From: Guadua angustifolia
Lineage: Eukaryota; Streptophyta; Magnoliopsida; Poales; Poaceae
Direction: 5' to 3'
Assembly (NCBI GenBank): GCA_036346375.1
Contig: CM070501.1
Location: 32,756,539-32,820,538, forward strand
Length of the DNA: 64,000 nt
A program made the translations under genes and the position numbers. Shown one piece after another: positions 1 to 11,551 of the stretch. Under the pieces are notes generated by a model that was not told where the DNA came from, made no database searches, and was given only the letters and a program-made list of their open reading frames with translations. Every line of letters starts with the position of its first letter. Position 1 is the stretch's first letter.

Positions 1-299
1 TTGTTTCTTGAAAATTGAATAGTGCTCCAAAATTCTATTTTAATCATTATAATTATAAGTCGGTATGAAAACTTACAGTTATATCCATGTGTTTGCCACT
101 TGCCTAGTGAATGGTTATGAAATACAAGTAAAGTTCAAACTTAAATAGGTCTCCTTGCTGAGATGTTCGTCTGTTAGATCAACATTGCACACTGGTACCA
201 TTCTTCACAATGGGCTTCTGATTGTTATCATAATAAGCTAATTAAACTGGGTGTACTGGTTTCATAGCATACAACAAATATATTGTGTCTGCATATCAC
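1..299. other. Intergenic, nothing recognised
   Basis: AT-rich sequence without a credible coding region, terminal repeat or RNA gene. It may be the inside of the CACTA-like fragment that ends at 487, but I see no left terminus for that element here. Confidence 0.4.
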
Positions 300-487
300 A
301 AATCAAACGGGTAGAAATACCAACCGTCTGTGATATGATGGTTATAAGAACCGTCTGTGATATGATCTTATCAAAAATCGTCTGTGATGCACCGTTATTT
401 TCACTGACACGTGTTTATAGACGGTTCATAAAACCGTCAGTGATGACATTTTAGAACCGTCTTTGATGGTCTTGTTTTATAGTAATG
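300..487. mobile_element. CACTA-like element end (subterminal repeats)
   Basis: The motif ACCGTCTGTGAT and close variants recur in both orientations at 323-460. The block stops at TTTTATAGTAATG, which read on the other strand is CATTACTATAAAA, a one-base variant of a CACTA terminus. Short inverted repeats packed next to such a terminus are the hallmark of En/Spm elements. No matching left end or 3-bp TSD could be placed, so this is either a solitary right end or a decayed small derivative. The motif differs from the one in the large CACTA at 24250, so it is a different family. Confidence 0.5.
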
Positions 488-728
488 TTAATGTTTGTTG
501 CTTTCTGTTGCACGGAAGGCTACATGGTATGTAAAATGTCTATATGATTTTCGGTCTTTCAGAAAGACTGCAACATATTTTTAGTGTCATTCGGTTCTCT
601 AAATTTTCATCTGAATTGGAAAAAAGTCGGTAGCCAATGGATTTTGCTGAAAAGTTTTGCAGGTTGAATTGATTTCTTGTGGCAAACACCGTAGACGTGA
701 CATAGTAAATTGAAAGTTCCGATTCAAA

Positions 729-959
729 GGGGGTGTTTTGAACAGCTCCAACTCCACCAAAATCTATGGAGTTGGTGGAGCAGGGTATTTCTAACTCCAG
801 AAATTTGTGGAGTTGGAGCTGTGGGTATATTAAGAGTGTTTAGGTAGATCATCTTGCTTACATTTTAGACTAAAAATATAAACTTAATTCACTTTATTTT
901 AGCCTATAAATTTCAGCTCTGAGCTGGAGCTGGGATCTGGAGTTCTCCCAAACAGAGCC
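729..959. mobile_element. Tourist-like (PIF/Harbinger) MITE
   Basis: A 231-bp non-coding element starting GGGGGTGTTTTGAACAGCTCC-like and ending in CCCAAACAGAGCC, giving imperfect inverted termini. The flanks read AAA on both sides, a possible 3-bp TSD. The interior contains further inverted copies of GGAGTTGGAGC. The central segment (TAAAATAAAGTGAATT on the opposite strand) is shared with the MITE at 33644-33867, so the two belong to one family in opposite orientation. Confidence 0.65.
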
Positions 960-962
960 AAA

Positions 963-1615
963 GTTCCACAAGTACGAGTGATAAATTACGCTCTGAAAAT
1001 GCAGAGAGATATATAATTGCAAGAAATTCAGGGAACGTTGAGGACCTATATTTCCTTTCTCCCATCGATTTAGACAGTGCCATCTTCACTGACGAATTAA
1101 TGGAAGACTTTATCAGCTGCCGCCGCAGAAACCGGAGGCCAGATCTGTCGTGTGTCTGTAGCCTCAGGCTTTGGCTGGCAGAACGCTGGCCCAGAAACCA
1201 ACAGTGGCTTTCAAGACTGTGATTCATCCAGCGGGGACCCACCCCAGTAGAAATAGTGTGAGTACAGCTTCCTGGAAGTGTCCAAGTAGAATGCATCTTG
1301 CATTGTTGACTGTGGCATCCAAGCATTGTACTACTACGCAATCTTATCTGTATCTGCATATATCAGGGCAGTTTGTTGCTATTAAAAAGCTGGGTGACTG
1401 CCGATATTTTGTGGCATGCATTCATTGCATTGCATGTCGAGAGAAACGCCGACCTGGCTAGCAGGAGTGGAGGACCACCACCGGCAAGGCAACGATACAA
1501 GCAGTTTTACTCGGTTTTCGGGGGGAAATACGTGTACGTGTGCGCTTTGGATTCTTTCCTGTGGTGTGGGCAGGACGGAAATATAAAGCCTCCTGACTTA
1601 CCTTGTTCAGCTCAT
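963..1615. other. Intergenic, no recognised feature
   Basis: Moderate GC, with open frames on both strands that overlap each other and match no family I know. I see no promoter, splice pattern or repeat structure that would support a gene. Confidence 0.4.
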
Positions 1616-1618
1616 TGA

Positions 1619-1972
1619 GGCCTTGTTTGAAGTAATGTATTTTCGTAGTTTTAGGTAATACTATGATTTTTAAATATGTTATGGTATTTTATATCATAAG
1701 GTATTTGATTACTATGCTAAAAACTCTGTATTAAAAACTATGGTTTGGTGGATACCATGGTATTTTTGGAGTATTTAAAACTCTACTCTAACCCAAAGTT
1801 TTCATGATTTTAACTAGGTTCTTGCCTATTTCCGCTCAAATACTATGGTTTATGATATTACATCCAAACAGTTAGTAGTTCTAAGAAATACCATGGTTTC
1901 AAAAGAATTTGGTAAAATCATGGTATTCATGATAAAACAATTGCAAACTATAATATACTTCCAAGCAGGACC
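1619..1972. mobile_element. PIF/Harbinger-type MITE with TGA TSD
   Basis: A 354-bp AT-rich element beginning GGCCTTGTTTGAAGTAATG and ending ATACTTCCAAGCAGGACC. The reverse complement of the right end, GGTCCTGCTTGGAAGTAT, pairs with the left end. TGA occurs directly outside both ends (1616-1618 and 1973-1975), fitting the 3-bp TSD of this superfamily although TWA is more usual. The interior is rich in the motif TACCATGGT and its inverse. No coding capacity. Confidence 0.75.
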
Positions 1973-1975
1973 TGA

Positions 1976-2533
1976 GTTGGCATGCAGGGCATCCTGGTCT
2001 CGCTTTGGCACACCGGCTCGTATTCTGATGCCCGGATGCTATTTTCATTCGAGTTTTCTACGCGTGAAATACGTGTTTGCAGCAGACACAGATGGTATCT
2101 AGCATCAAGTTCCATACGGGCGGCTGCTCGATCTGCAGTAACTACTGGTCACTCTTCTTTCTTTTGTGAACCTGCAAACGTCGCAAAAGGTTAGTATACG
2201 GCGAGGCAGAGTCCACAGTGTTTACACTGTCACCAATGGACGTGGTACACATGCACTGCATGTGAGGCGACGTGGCTCCGTATACGACTTGGCTGATCAC
2301 GACTCGATCGGCCTTTCTAGCTAACTCCTTCACAAGGAAAACATGAATCCTACGACGGGCTCCAGTCATCCCCATTGTGCATCGGCACCTCCTCCGTACT
2401 CGAGATTATTGAGGTTATTACGTTTCGCTGTTGCTCGCGTACGGATCGGTCGATTGCTGATGGTGTAGCACACGCAAGTGTGACGTGCGAAACCCTTGTT
2501 GTAAATAACCAGCCATAGCTACTTTATAAGTGC
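1976..2533. other. Intergenic, no recognised feature
   Basis: Mixed-composition sequence with short overlapping open frames and no domain I recognise. It separates two MITEs. Confidence 0.4.
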
Positions 2534-2541
2534 GCTATAGC

Positions 2542-3156
2542 TAGAGATGAAAACAAGTTAGATATCTCTCACCTGATTCAGAACAGGATTTTATTATCCG
2601 GTTAGATTCAGAACCGGATTCGGATACAAGATACTTGAATTCAGATTCGAGATCGGATCCGAAGCATTCAATATCCAGTAAATACGGGACGGAATCCGAA
2701 TATTTGGATTTTTCCTATTTGGATATCCGGATTTTTTTCTATTCGGATATCGGATCAGATATTCGGATTTTTCTTATTCAGATATCAGTAAGGCCCAGCC
2801 CATTTTCATCATATTTTTTCCATGTCAGCCCATTTATATTAACAATTAGTTGGTTCTATTGATCCTAAAGTAGTATATTCTTTCTACGACGTTTGTTGAG
2901 TTTGATTGATATATAATTTGTTACGATAGTCATGCATTCGTATGGTTTTAATTCAATATATATTACTATATATATGCGTGCATTATCTATATATCTTTAT
3001 CCATTTTCGACCCGAATCCGTCACATTTTCGTCCCATATCTGTATTCCGAATAACCTGAATTCGTATCTGTATCCGGTTCCGAATCCGGCAAAAAAAAAT
3101 AGGTTATGATACGAAAAGAGCAATATCCGCCCGTATCCGACCCATTTTCACTCCTA
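2542..3156. mobile_element. hAT-type MITE, 615 bp
   Basis: Left end TAGAGATGAAAAC. The reverse complement of the right end is TAGGAGTGAAAAT, so 10 of 13 terminal bases agree. The flanks GCTATAGC (2534-2541) and TCTATAGC (3157-3164) form a 7-of-8 match, the 8-bp TSD expected of hAT elements. Both subterminal regions are packed with variants of ATCCGGAT, GGATATCC and GAATCCG in both orientations. No transposase is present, so the copy is non-autonomous. Its design is like that of 6277-6832, which uses a different internal motif. Confidence 0.75.
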
Positions 3157-3164
3157 TCTATAGC

Positions 3165-4929
3165 TTGTTTTTATTCCAAACACATAGCTACATACTAATT
3201 TTCCACTATATTAGCTATACGTTCTATAACTAGCAATAGTTCCGCTATTTACCGTAGCTTATAAGTGGCGATAGCTTTGTTATCCTACTTATGTACCTAT
3301 AGGTTAAAATATTTGATTTATTTTGATCAACATTATTAGAAGGCTCAAATATATCTTTTATAAGCCCGAACTATAAGAAAAACTAGTAAAAGACCTCATC
3401 TCGTCCTTTTTCAATAATCCAATATTCATATTTCCTAGTGATTAAGTACTTGTTGTTAACAATATTATAATTAAGTACATGTTGTTAATAACATTATGAT
3501 ATAATTATCATTTATGATATTTTGAATATGTATTAACATGTTCATTGATTCCAAACTTGACTCATATTCTTATTATAAAAGAATTAGTACCTTCTAAAGT
3601 CATATGTTTTTATAATTTGTTTAGAGATAACTTATAATATACATATATTTATTTTTTTTAAAAAAATAATGAAAACACAACAAATGGTAGCTTTCATGAT
3701 AGCAGCATGTTTAGACCTTGCCATTGAGCTGCCAAAATCATAACTTAAAATCATAATTAGTACGGTGCTTGCTATGACCGGCATCGGGCAAGCAGGCAGG
3801 CCTCAATGTCCAAAGCCGCTGTCCAAACCCTTATCTTAGGATCCCTTGCTTTGCCTTTTGTAACATCATTTCCATGGTTGTTTCTGAAAATTAAACAATT
3901 ACTAATTGTCAATGTAGGATTGTCCATCACTTTTGTGGAAGCTAGAACTCCGAATTGATAGTGACAATTGATGAGTTATCTGGAGGACTGAAGCGTTGTG
4001 GTTAGAAATGAGATGATGACTCCCCAACCTTTTACCGTTGAGATAAGAGGGAAGACTCGAATCTGAGTAGTCCTGAGTGACTTCTCTGGTTAGAAATTAG
4101 ATGGTGTGTCTCTGTTTAGCTAGATTTAATTTTCAGGCTTTATCTAGTGTTTGCTGTATGTTTTTCAATCAAATTAGCACTGATGTTTTTTTTTCTAACT
4201 TGGAGCAACGTGTACGTTCTTGACTTGCGACAGCTTTTACAGACAGACAAAAATGATATTTCCGTCACTAATAGCTCTGGTCAAAATAAAAAACACTGCC
4301 ATCGGTTTGAACAAATTGTTTACGAAATTTCATAAAAAGTGACGCGCAAACAGATCCACACGCACAAAGCAGAGTCGGAAAGCTGCCTGTCCGTTAATTA
4401 GTGGGTGATGATGATACCAGCAATTTTTTTAGACTGATCAATTAAATTGTCCGTGTATATTTATGGACTTCTGAGCTCAAATTCATCTGTGGAAAACAAT
4501 CTCCACATGGAGAGGATAAAAGAAATGGTATGAGTACGCCTCCAACTGCCCCCCATCGGTCAAAAGGACGTCTTAAACAAACCAAACCGCAGTCAATTAA
4601 ATATGCGCGTAATGATATCATCTACCGACGATGACGGAAAGAGCCCAACGCTTTTTATCTTCTTCTTCTCCGGCTGGCCTTCACATGCATCGTGCACCGA
4701 TCACCACGGGACACTTTAGCTACATATCTGTTCGCTAACAACCGCCGCCAGGTCAGCCGGATAAAGCCCAGGATTTGTTAACCAACGGAAGCTCAGCTCA
4801 GCTCGCATGTGATGCGAACAGATGCTTAATTACGAACGTACGTGTGTGTATGACCGGCCTGACACATGTAGCCAAAGGCATTAATAACAACACCTATGCC
4901 CGCAAGAATTGGAGGCAAACCGGCAAGTT
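3165..4929. other. AT-rich intergenic DNA
   Basis: Long AT-rich stretch with no open frame of credible coding character, no terminal inverted repeats that I could pair and no RNA gene. Probably old transposon debris. Confidence 0.4.
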
Positions 4930-5690
4930 ACCTGTCACCTTGCGATTTTGCAAAAAAATCCTTCCATTTCTCCGAAATTACGAATAGGTCCCTATGCGAT
5001 TTTTTGTGAGACAAGAATATTTTTTTGCTTCGCGTTTAGGTCCCTGGCCCGGTATTTTTACGGAAAAGCCTCCCGTTAGTTTCAAATCACGAACAAGCCC
5101 TTTTCTAATTTTTCAGGATAGCGAACAGGTCCAAAAAAATAACATCCGGGTCCCTGCTTCTTACGTTCAGGTCCTTTCTCCGTTTTTCCCGAAAAAAATG
5201 TTTTCGCCACCAGAAAAACCCGGAAAAATTTTTTCGCCACCCAAAAAACCCGGAAAAAATGTTTTCGTCACAAAAAACGCAGATTCATCGAAGTTTTATA
5301 GCAACTTATGTATTTACCAACGGATCATAACCATGGTTTTTTAAAAATGTAGATTAAATCAAGAACTTATGTATTTGCCAACGGATCGTAACCTCGGGTT
5401 TTTTTAAAAAAAATGTAGATTCGTCCGCAGATTTATAGCGACCCGAGATTCGCCGGTGGGTCCTAACGACCCATTTTTTTTTAACGAACGCAACCAAAAA
5501 ACCGGAAAAAATATTTTCGACACCCAAAAAAACGGAAACAATGTTTTCGTCCATGGATTCGCCGGTGGGTCCTAACGACCCATTTTTTTAACAAACGCAA
5601 CAAAAACCCGAAAAAATGTTTTCAAAGACCAAAAAAACGAAAACAATGTTTTCGTCACCAAAACCACGGATTCATCGAAGGTTTATATCA
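4930..5690 (+). repeat. Unclassified dispersed repeat, copy 1, with internal repeats
   Basis: The first part (4930-5215) is recognisably the same sequence as 11195-11465. Shared landmarks in order are TTACGAATAGGTC, GCGATTTTTTGTGA, CCCTTTTCTAATTTTTCA, GATAGCG..CAGGTCCAAAAA, and GAAAAAAATGTTTTCG. After the last landmark (5215-5690) the copy expands into irregular short repeats built on AAAATGTTTTCGTCACC, GATTCATCGAAG.TTTATA and GGTGGGTCCTAACGACCCA. Runs of A and T punctuate these units. No coding sequence or terminal repeats are visible, and the superfamily is unknown to me. Confidence 0.6.
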
Positions 5691-6268
5691 ACTTATGGAT
5701 TTATCAACGGGTCATAACCGTGCATGCTATCGAAATTCAACCGGCGCAGCGTAGCGCGCTTTCCCACCCAGTACATGATTGACGGTGGGTAGGCGAGCGC
5801 CAGGAGAAAAGCTAGGCGGGGAGTCCGCGGTGCACATGGGCGTGCTGTGCATGCTACTGCAGACCAGTTGAAACCTGCCTTTCCCTCCCTGCAGCGATCG
5901 TCTCTATCCATCCGTCTACGCGTGATCGCAGCATTGGCCGTATAATAATGTTGATGGCATGCACGGCATGTCGTGTTGGATACTTGGATGGACCGAGCGG
6001 GAGGGAGGGCGGACATGTCGGTCGAGCTTACGCGGCAGTGTGAGAAGAATCGCGGGGAGATATGGCGAATGCGTGGCACGAGATAAGGATGGGTGTCTGG
6101 GTGGTGTGCGGTGGCAATATATGTACGAGATGAACGAATCGAGCATAGGCCGAATCGTTTAAACGTGGAAAGTGCTAGAAATGTCCATAGCCTGACTTAG
6201 CCGAAAGTAGAGGGCCGGTGTACCAGCGCAGCGCGCACGCTCCGTATTTTAGTAGCTGCGCGCCACCG
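5691..6268. other. GC-richer intergenic segment
   Basis: Higher GC than its neighbours, so both strands have overlapping open frames, none matching a family I know. No promoter or splice evidence supports a gene. Confidence 0.4.
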
Positions 6269-6276
6269 GCAACTGG

Positions 6277-6832
6277 TAGGGGTGGGCATTCGGTTTTTTC
6301 AGTTTAATCGGTTCGGTTTTTTCGGCTTTAAAATAATTCGGTTTTTAAAAATTAGAAACCGAATTTCTTGGATAAAAATAAAAAATCGAACCGAATTAAC
6401 CGAAATATTTCGGTTCGGTTATTTCGGTTTTTCGGTTAACCGAAATATGAATAACACTAGGTCAATTAGATTTAATCATTCTCATATTACAACACAAAAT
6501 ATGGATAAACCCACGCAATATTCATATGTAATTACAATATAAGCATAATAAAACATATGAATAAACTAAACATATGCATAAATGTATTATTACATGTGAA
6601 TTGTTTAGTGGTTTTAAGAAAAATACTATAAAAATGGTGTTGTACATAGGCTATTCGGTTATTCGGTTATTTCGGTTTTTGAAAGCTAAAAACCGAACCG
6701 AACACCGAAAACCGAATTATACCAAAACAAAAACCGAACCGAAAACCGAAAACCAAAATAACCGAAATAATCGGTTAATTCGGTTCGGCTCGATTTGGTA
6801 ATTCGGTTTCGGTTTAAAAATACCCATCCCTA
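6277..6832. mobile_element. hAT-type MITE with perfect 8-bp TSD
   Basis: A 556-bp element with left end TAGGGGTGGGCATT. The reverse complement of the right end is TAGGGATGGGTATT, so 12 of 14 bases match. GCAACTGG flanks it on both sides (6269-6276 and 6833-6840), a perfect 8-bp TSD diagnostic of hAT insertion. Both ends carry dozens of copies of the heptamer TTCGGTT or its complement AACCGAA, so the element is close to palindromic. The AT-rich centre has no transposase. The intact TSD suggests a relatively recent insertion. Confidence 0.88.
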
Positions 6833-6840
6833 GCAACTGG

Positions 6841-9108
6841 CAAGTTTTGGAACACGTGAGGTGAGGTGAGGGCGTACTGGTCCTCCCCGGCCGTCCGGCC
6901 GGTGCGAGGCTTTTTTCAGTTTTAACATTTCGATCTATTCTCCTGTCCTGTCTTTTCTCGGTTGCCTCTGAATTTGGGCTAGCTGATGAGGTCAGGACAG
7001 GAGTGTGCACTAACGGTAGTGGCCAAATGTGGACGCAATTCAATCAGCGATTCTGCACGCGCGAGATATGGTAGGTAGGTAGCTAGCTAGCTAATAGGGT
7101 TAATCAGTTGCAACTTCAAATCACTCAATTCGTTCAGAACGCAATCCAATCCATCCATCCATCCTTGCCCTTAGCTACGGAACTAGAAAACGTTATACAT
7201 TTTTAAAAATTTGCTAAAAATACAATTAGAAAGTTCTACTATCTTAAAAAATCTCGAACCACTGAAATCAGAATCAATTTAATCAATAAATTTGGTCAAA
7301 AGGTGATTTTATAATATTTTTCAATTTATTAAAGGTGTCACGGCATACTGGGCGTTCCGATGAAAAGGTTAACCTGATATAATGCTGCAAGCTCATGTCA
7401 TCCAAGAACAATAACCTCAAGTCCAACATAGGGTCATAGATGCACCATATTTACTGTATGTGATTAATATTTTGTAATTACTACGGTTAAAAAACTAGAG
7501 AGGTCAACTTTCTTCTTGAAAGCTAAAAAATACTCTTTCCGCACCGGAATACCTATCATTCAAATTTTTGTTTCTTAATACATGCCATTCTACACTTTTA
7601 ACGAATTTTAATTTTTACATTTTTCCCTTTCCATACCCGCTCATTCCTATGTGCAATGTTAATTATTAACATGGGCTAGAGTACATATAACATCCAAGAG
7701 AGGAGGGCAAGGTGGTCTATTGTATGCATACATTAGTTGTTGCGCAAAATTTAAAATAATATCTATTCAGAAATGACGAAAGTAATATAATCTACTTATA
7801 ATAGTTGGTAATAACAATGCTTGGGTATGTAGTTTAAATTTAGATAAATGCCGCTTCAAATATTGGCACACTCAAAAATATCACTCTACATAATGTAATT
7901 CTTTTAGTGCCACTCTAAAGATTAGTAGTGCTATATTGACCACTTTAGGCAGTTTTCAATAATATGTGTGTGTTTTGAACTCCTTAAGACAACAGCTATG
8001 ACCCTAGTTTGTTGTTCCTCCTTGTTGTGCTGAATATAAAGCGTAATGAGCTATTATCGAGTTTTTTTTTCAAAACTAACATAATTTAACATAAAATTAT
8101 TTTATTATTTAAGTGGTTATTTCAAATTCAAGCTAACGGATCACTATCGAGTCGAGACTCATTAACATTTTTCACTCGAATGACTCATTTTAATTCTAAA
8201 ATCATTAACTATTGCAATTAAGACAATTTTGATTAGAGCGCTAAGAGTTTTTTTCGCTGGCCCTACCCGCTTCTTCCTTACCAGCCATGGTGTCACCAGG
8301 GCGTAGCTAGCAGGGGCCCGCTAGGCTAGAGCCCCCTCTAGCCGTTGGACTTTAAGTACCCTTTTAGCATCGATGCTCAATTTTTGACATATCAACGGCG
8401 AATGCACACGCTCGAGACGTGGCTGGAGGAAGAAGGTTTACTAGATGGATAAGCTACTTTGTGTACCATGTGACTTGGTGGGCCGCTATTTATTAGAGGT
8501 ATGGTGAGTGGTACGGCACGACACGCCTACATGGGCCGTGCTTGGGCCGGTATGACACACTACAAGGCGCCTACCACGACACTACGGCATGTTGTGGCTT
8601 GTCTTACTGATGGCGCCATTGCAGTTCTGCATGCAAAGAAAGGGGAGACAACGAAGATGCCAAAGTGTGGAGAATAGAGACTGAAGAGTACATGCTCACT
8701 GATGCTAAGCGCACACATTGAGTCAACGCTCCATCGTGCTGCTCGTTGAGTGCGTCCGCGACACCATGTACGGTCATCTTCGCGCTTGCCATTGATACCA
8801 CCACATCAAGCGTACGCTGACCTGAAACACATGAATGATCTCGGTATTTGGGAGTTGCTAGTATGTATGCATATTGTTACTGTACTTTTTCCCTTACTAG
8901 AGGAACCCTATTATCGGGTATAAGGTTTTTAACGAGGTAGTAACTTTGTATCTATACCCAATGAATAAATAAAATTTAGTTCTTTTCCTTTAAATAATTG
9001 TGTGTACTGAATCTTCATCGAAGGTCGACTCTCGCTTCTCATCCTTGGAGCCATTCACGAAGATGGGTCAACGATGTCCACAACTCCACATGTCCATATG
9101 ATTATGCC
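6841..9108. other. Intergenic, mostly AT-rich, no gene seen
   Basis: Contains short simple repeats (GGTA/GCTA near 7070-7092, CCAT near 7148-7165). A GC-rich patch at 8500-8600 has repeated GGCACGACACG / GGGCCGTGC strings of the kind seen in decayed plant transposons. No supported gene, RNA or complete mobile element. Confidence 0.4.
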
Positions 9109-10026
9109 TTACTGATAAACACTTAAGAAAGCATTATAACAACACTTGGATGAACACCAGGAAAATGAACCGTGCATAATCTGGATGGATGTTGACGATG
9201 GCGAGAAGCTTTCCTGAATGCCGCTCTCCAACGGCAACACAACCTCCACCCCCACAAGGCGTGACATGACGTTGTCAGCCTCCATTGAGGTCAACAAAGC
9301 TGCCATCGCCGCAACATGCATCTCCTCCAAGCTCAGCAACGGTGGAAACTCTAGGTGCAGACCATTGGTGGTGTTGGATTCCTTTTGTCGGGCACAACGA
9401 GGAGCTCTTCTAGGACGCCGCCCTCCAGCAGCGGTGTGACCTCCACCCCTACAAGGGCACACGTCATTAGCCTCACCTGAGGCCAACAACATCACCGCCA
9501 GCGCTAGCACAATCGTGCTCAATCGTGACAACAACACTCGATGCATACCATCTCGACGCCACCTCATTGTGCAGGTCAAGTGCACCTCTATTCCGCCCAA
9601 ATCCACATGATTTGGCCATATCCACCTTGACTCCGCCCCAGATCCAGTATCCTCAGAGGAGGGAGGGGGACACCCTCCAAGATCCGGTTCTCATGGAGGA
9701 AAGTGTTGGGGGCATCTGGGCAAGAAAATGGCAAGGGCGAGCAAATATTGGTAGCGAGGGGAGGATAATAGGCCAATAGGAGGAGAGAGACGTTGTGCTG
9801 CCTTCTCCTCGCCAGATCTACCACACCGGAAGACAACGGCAGCAAGTAACATGTAGGGGAGGAAGGGCAAGGAGGTAGCCAGTGTGGCTAGATGGGGGCG
9901 GTGAGGAGAGGATCGTGGGTGGATGGTTGGAGGAGAGAACGCCCATGGGGGAGGGCCCTGGATGTGTGAGGCAGAGCAATGGTGGCGGCGTGCTGGTGCG
10001 GAGAGGAGGTGGTGCTTGTGACTCAA
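9109..10026 (-). other. Degenerate repeat-encoding region, possible dead transposon gene
   Basis: GC-rich block whose minus strand reads open in more than one frame. Two neighbouring segments (about 9220-9310 and 9420-9500) are diverged direct copies. On the minus strand they read MSRLVGVEVVLPLESGIQE in one frame and the related LVGVEVTPLLEGGVLEE in another. An internally duplicated coding sequence with a frameshift between copies suggests a dead gene. I do not recognise the product, and GC-rich sequence produces open frames by chance, so this is not called as a CDS. Confidence 0.25.
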
Positions 10027-10588
10027 GAGAGCTCGAGGAGCCGCACACCCAATCCCTTCATCTCCTTTGCACGCCTGCGAGGGCCTTGAGCACGAGTCTG
10101 AGGTGGCATGCTAGGGTTTGGGGTTGTGCGTGCGCTACTGAGGGTGAACGCACCCACACCTAGAAATGAACTAGCCTAACTAGTGACACGCGGACCTAAA
10201 GTCAAAAGGACCACCTGTCAACCATATCAAGAACACAATAGGTAGACCATGGGCAGTCTCAGCCCCACCATCCTCTCATGGGGTGTGTGTGCGGCTCACA
10301 AGTGCGCAAGCCAACCAAGGCCACGTGCACATCAAATGCCCTCCATGCTCGATCCAATGGTAAGAGATGTTTCGGTTGCACTAGCTCGCTATGGTTGCTG
10401 TCCACTCGTGATGAACAGTCACGAAATGCGGTGTGAAGGGCTTTGCCAGGCACGCAGAAGGAGTAGGACACGCACAAAGATGGGCATGTCGAACAACTGT
10501 TGCATCCACATCGCCTGAAATCCCTTGGAGCACTGTGGGAGCAGCAAAACCTGGTAGCTTTTAATACTTGTAATTTTCATGTGAAGTA

Positions 10589-10844
10589 CTCCCTCTGATT
10601 ACAAGTAGCTATCATTTTACACATAGGTGTAGTCAAACTTTTGAAGCTTTCACCGTCCATATCTTTATAAATATTTCAATTGGATATATGAAATCATATA
10701 TATAAATTTGTCTCGAAATGTGCTTTCGTAATATTGTAATTTTATTGGATTTTATAAATATAGTATAATAGAAATTAGTGGTCAAATATATATTTTAGAG
10801 ACTATGTTGATATCTAAAACGGCAACTATTTGTGAGCAGAGGAG
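10589..10844 (+). mobile_element. Stowaway-like MITE (Tc1/mariner type)
   Basis: A 256-bp AT-rich element beginning CTCCCTCTGATTACAAGTAG and ending TTTGTGAGCAGAGGAG, flanked by TA on both sides. The TIR motif CTCCCTC and TA target are typical of Stowaway elements. The conserved core (TATAATTTTATT.GATTTTATAAATATA) recurs at five other places in this window. This is the best-preserved copy. Confidence 0.8.
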
Positions 10845-11149
10845 TATCAGATAAGGAAGGAAAGAAAGAGAGGCACAATGAGCATTGTCTTTTCTGTTCG
10901 GAAAATTCTAGATGCTAACACTAGTGACCATATGCTCTTTAATATGTGTACAAGATATTTGAACCGTTTCAGAAAATATTTTAGTTGCATTAATTGCGCT
11001 TCAACAATATTTAAGCATGCAAGTGTGCTGTAGTTTAGTGCCACATCATGCGAACAAAAGAGAGGGGGAGGAAGAAACCACTAACCACCTGGGATAGCAC
11101 CATACTCCAGTATATAACACATCTTACAGCCCCTGGGATTGCCGAGAGG

Positions 11150-11545
11150 AGGCGAAGCCAGCTGCCCCTCTATGTATTTTTTCAAAAAAGCCCCTGTGTT
11201 TGCTTAAATTACAAGTAAGTCCCTGCAAGTTACGAATAGGTCTTTCGCGATTTTTTGTGATGGGAGGATTTTTTTTACTTTATCGCGTATGGGTCCCTCG
11301 TTCGCTCTTTTACGGAAAAAAACTCTCGTTAAATTCAAATCGTGAATATGCCCTTTTCTAATTTTTCAAGATAGCGGACAGGTCCAAAAACGTAACGAAT
11401 AGGTCCTCACTCCTTACATCTAGATTCTTTCTTCGTTTTTCTCGGAAAAAAATGTTTTCGTCACCAGAGATATGTGTGCACTCTAAGAAGGTTGCTATCA
11501 CGTCCTAGGTCCTTTCTCCGCTTTTCCCTAAAAAATGCTTTCGTC
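11150..11545 (+). repeat. Unclassified dispersed repeat, copy 2
   Basis: Diverged second copy of the repeat at 4930-5215, in the same orientation and with the same ordered landmarks. It begins with a run reading like CCCCTGTGTTTGCTTAAATTAC and ends GAAAAAAATGTTTTCGTCACC. The last landmark occurs a second time near 11525, just before the tandem array that starts at 11552. No coding capacity. Confidence 0.6.
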
Positions 11546-11551
11546 ACCGTA

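Noticed and set aside
913..1359. 148-codon frame on the minus strand
   Set aside because: It starts beyond and ends inside the MITE at 729-959, which supplies its last codons. No family match.
5693..6146. Overlapping frames of 67-128 codons on both strands
   Set aside because: Both strands are open to a similar extent and neither translation has a recognisable domain, splice site or promoter.
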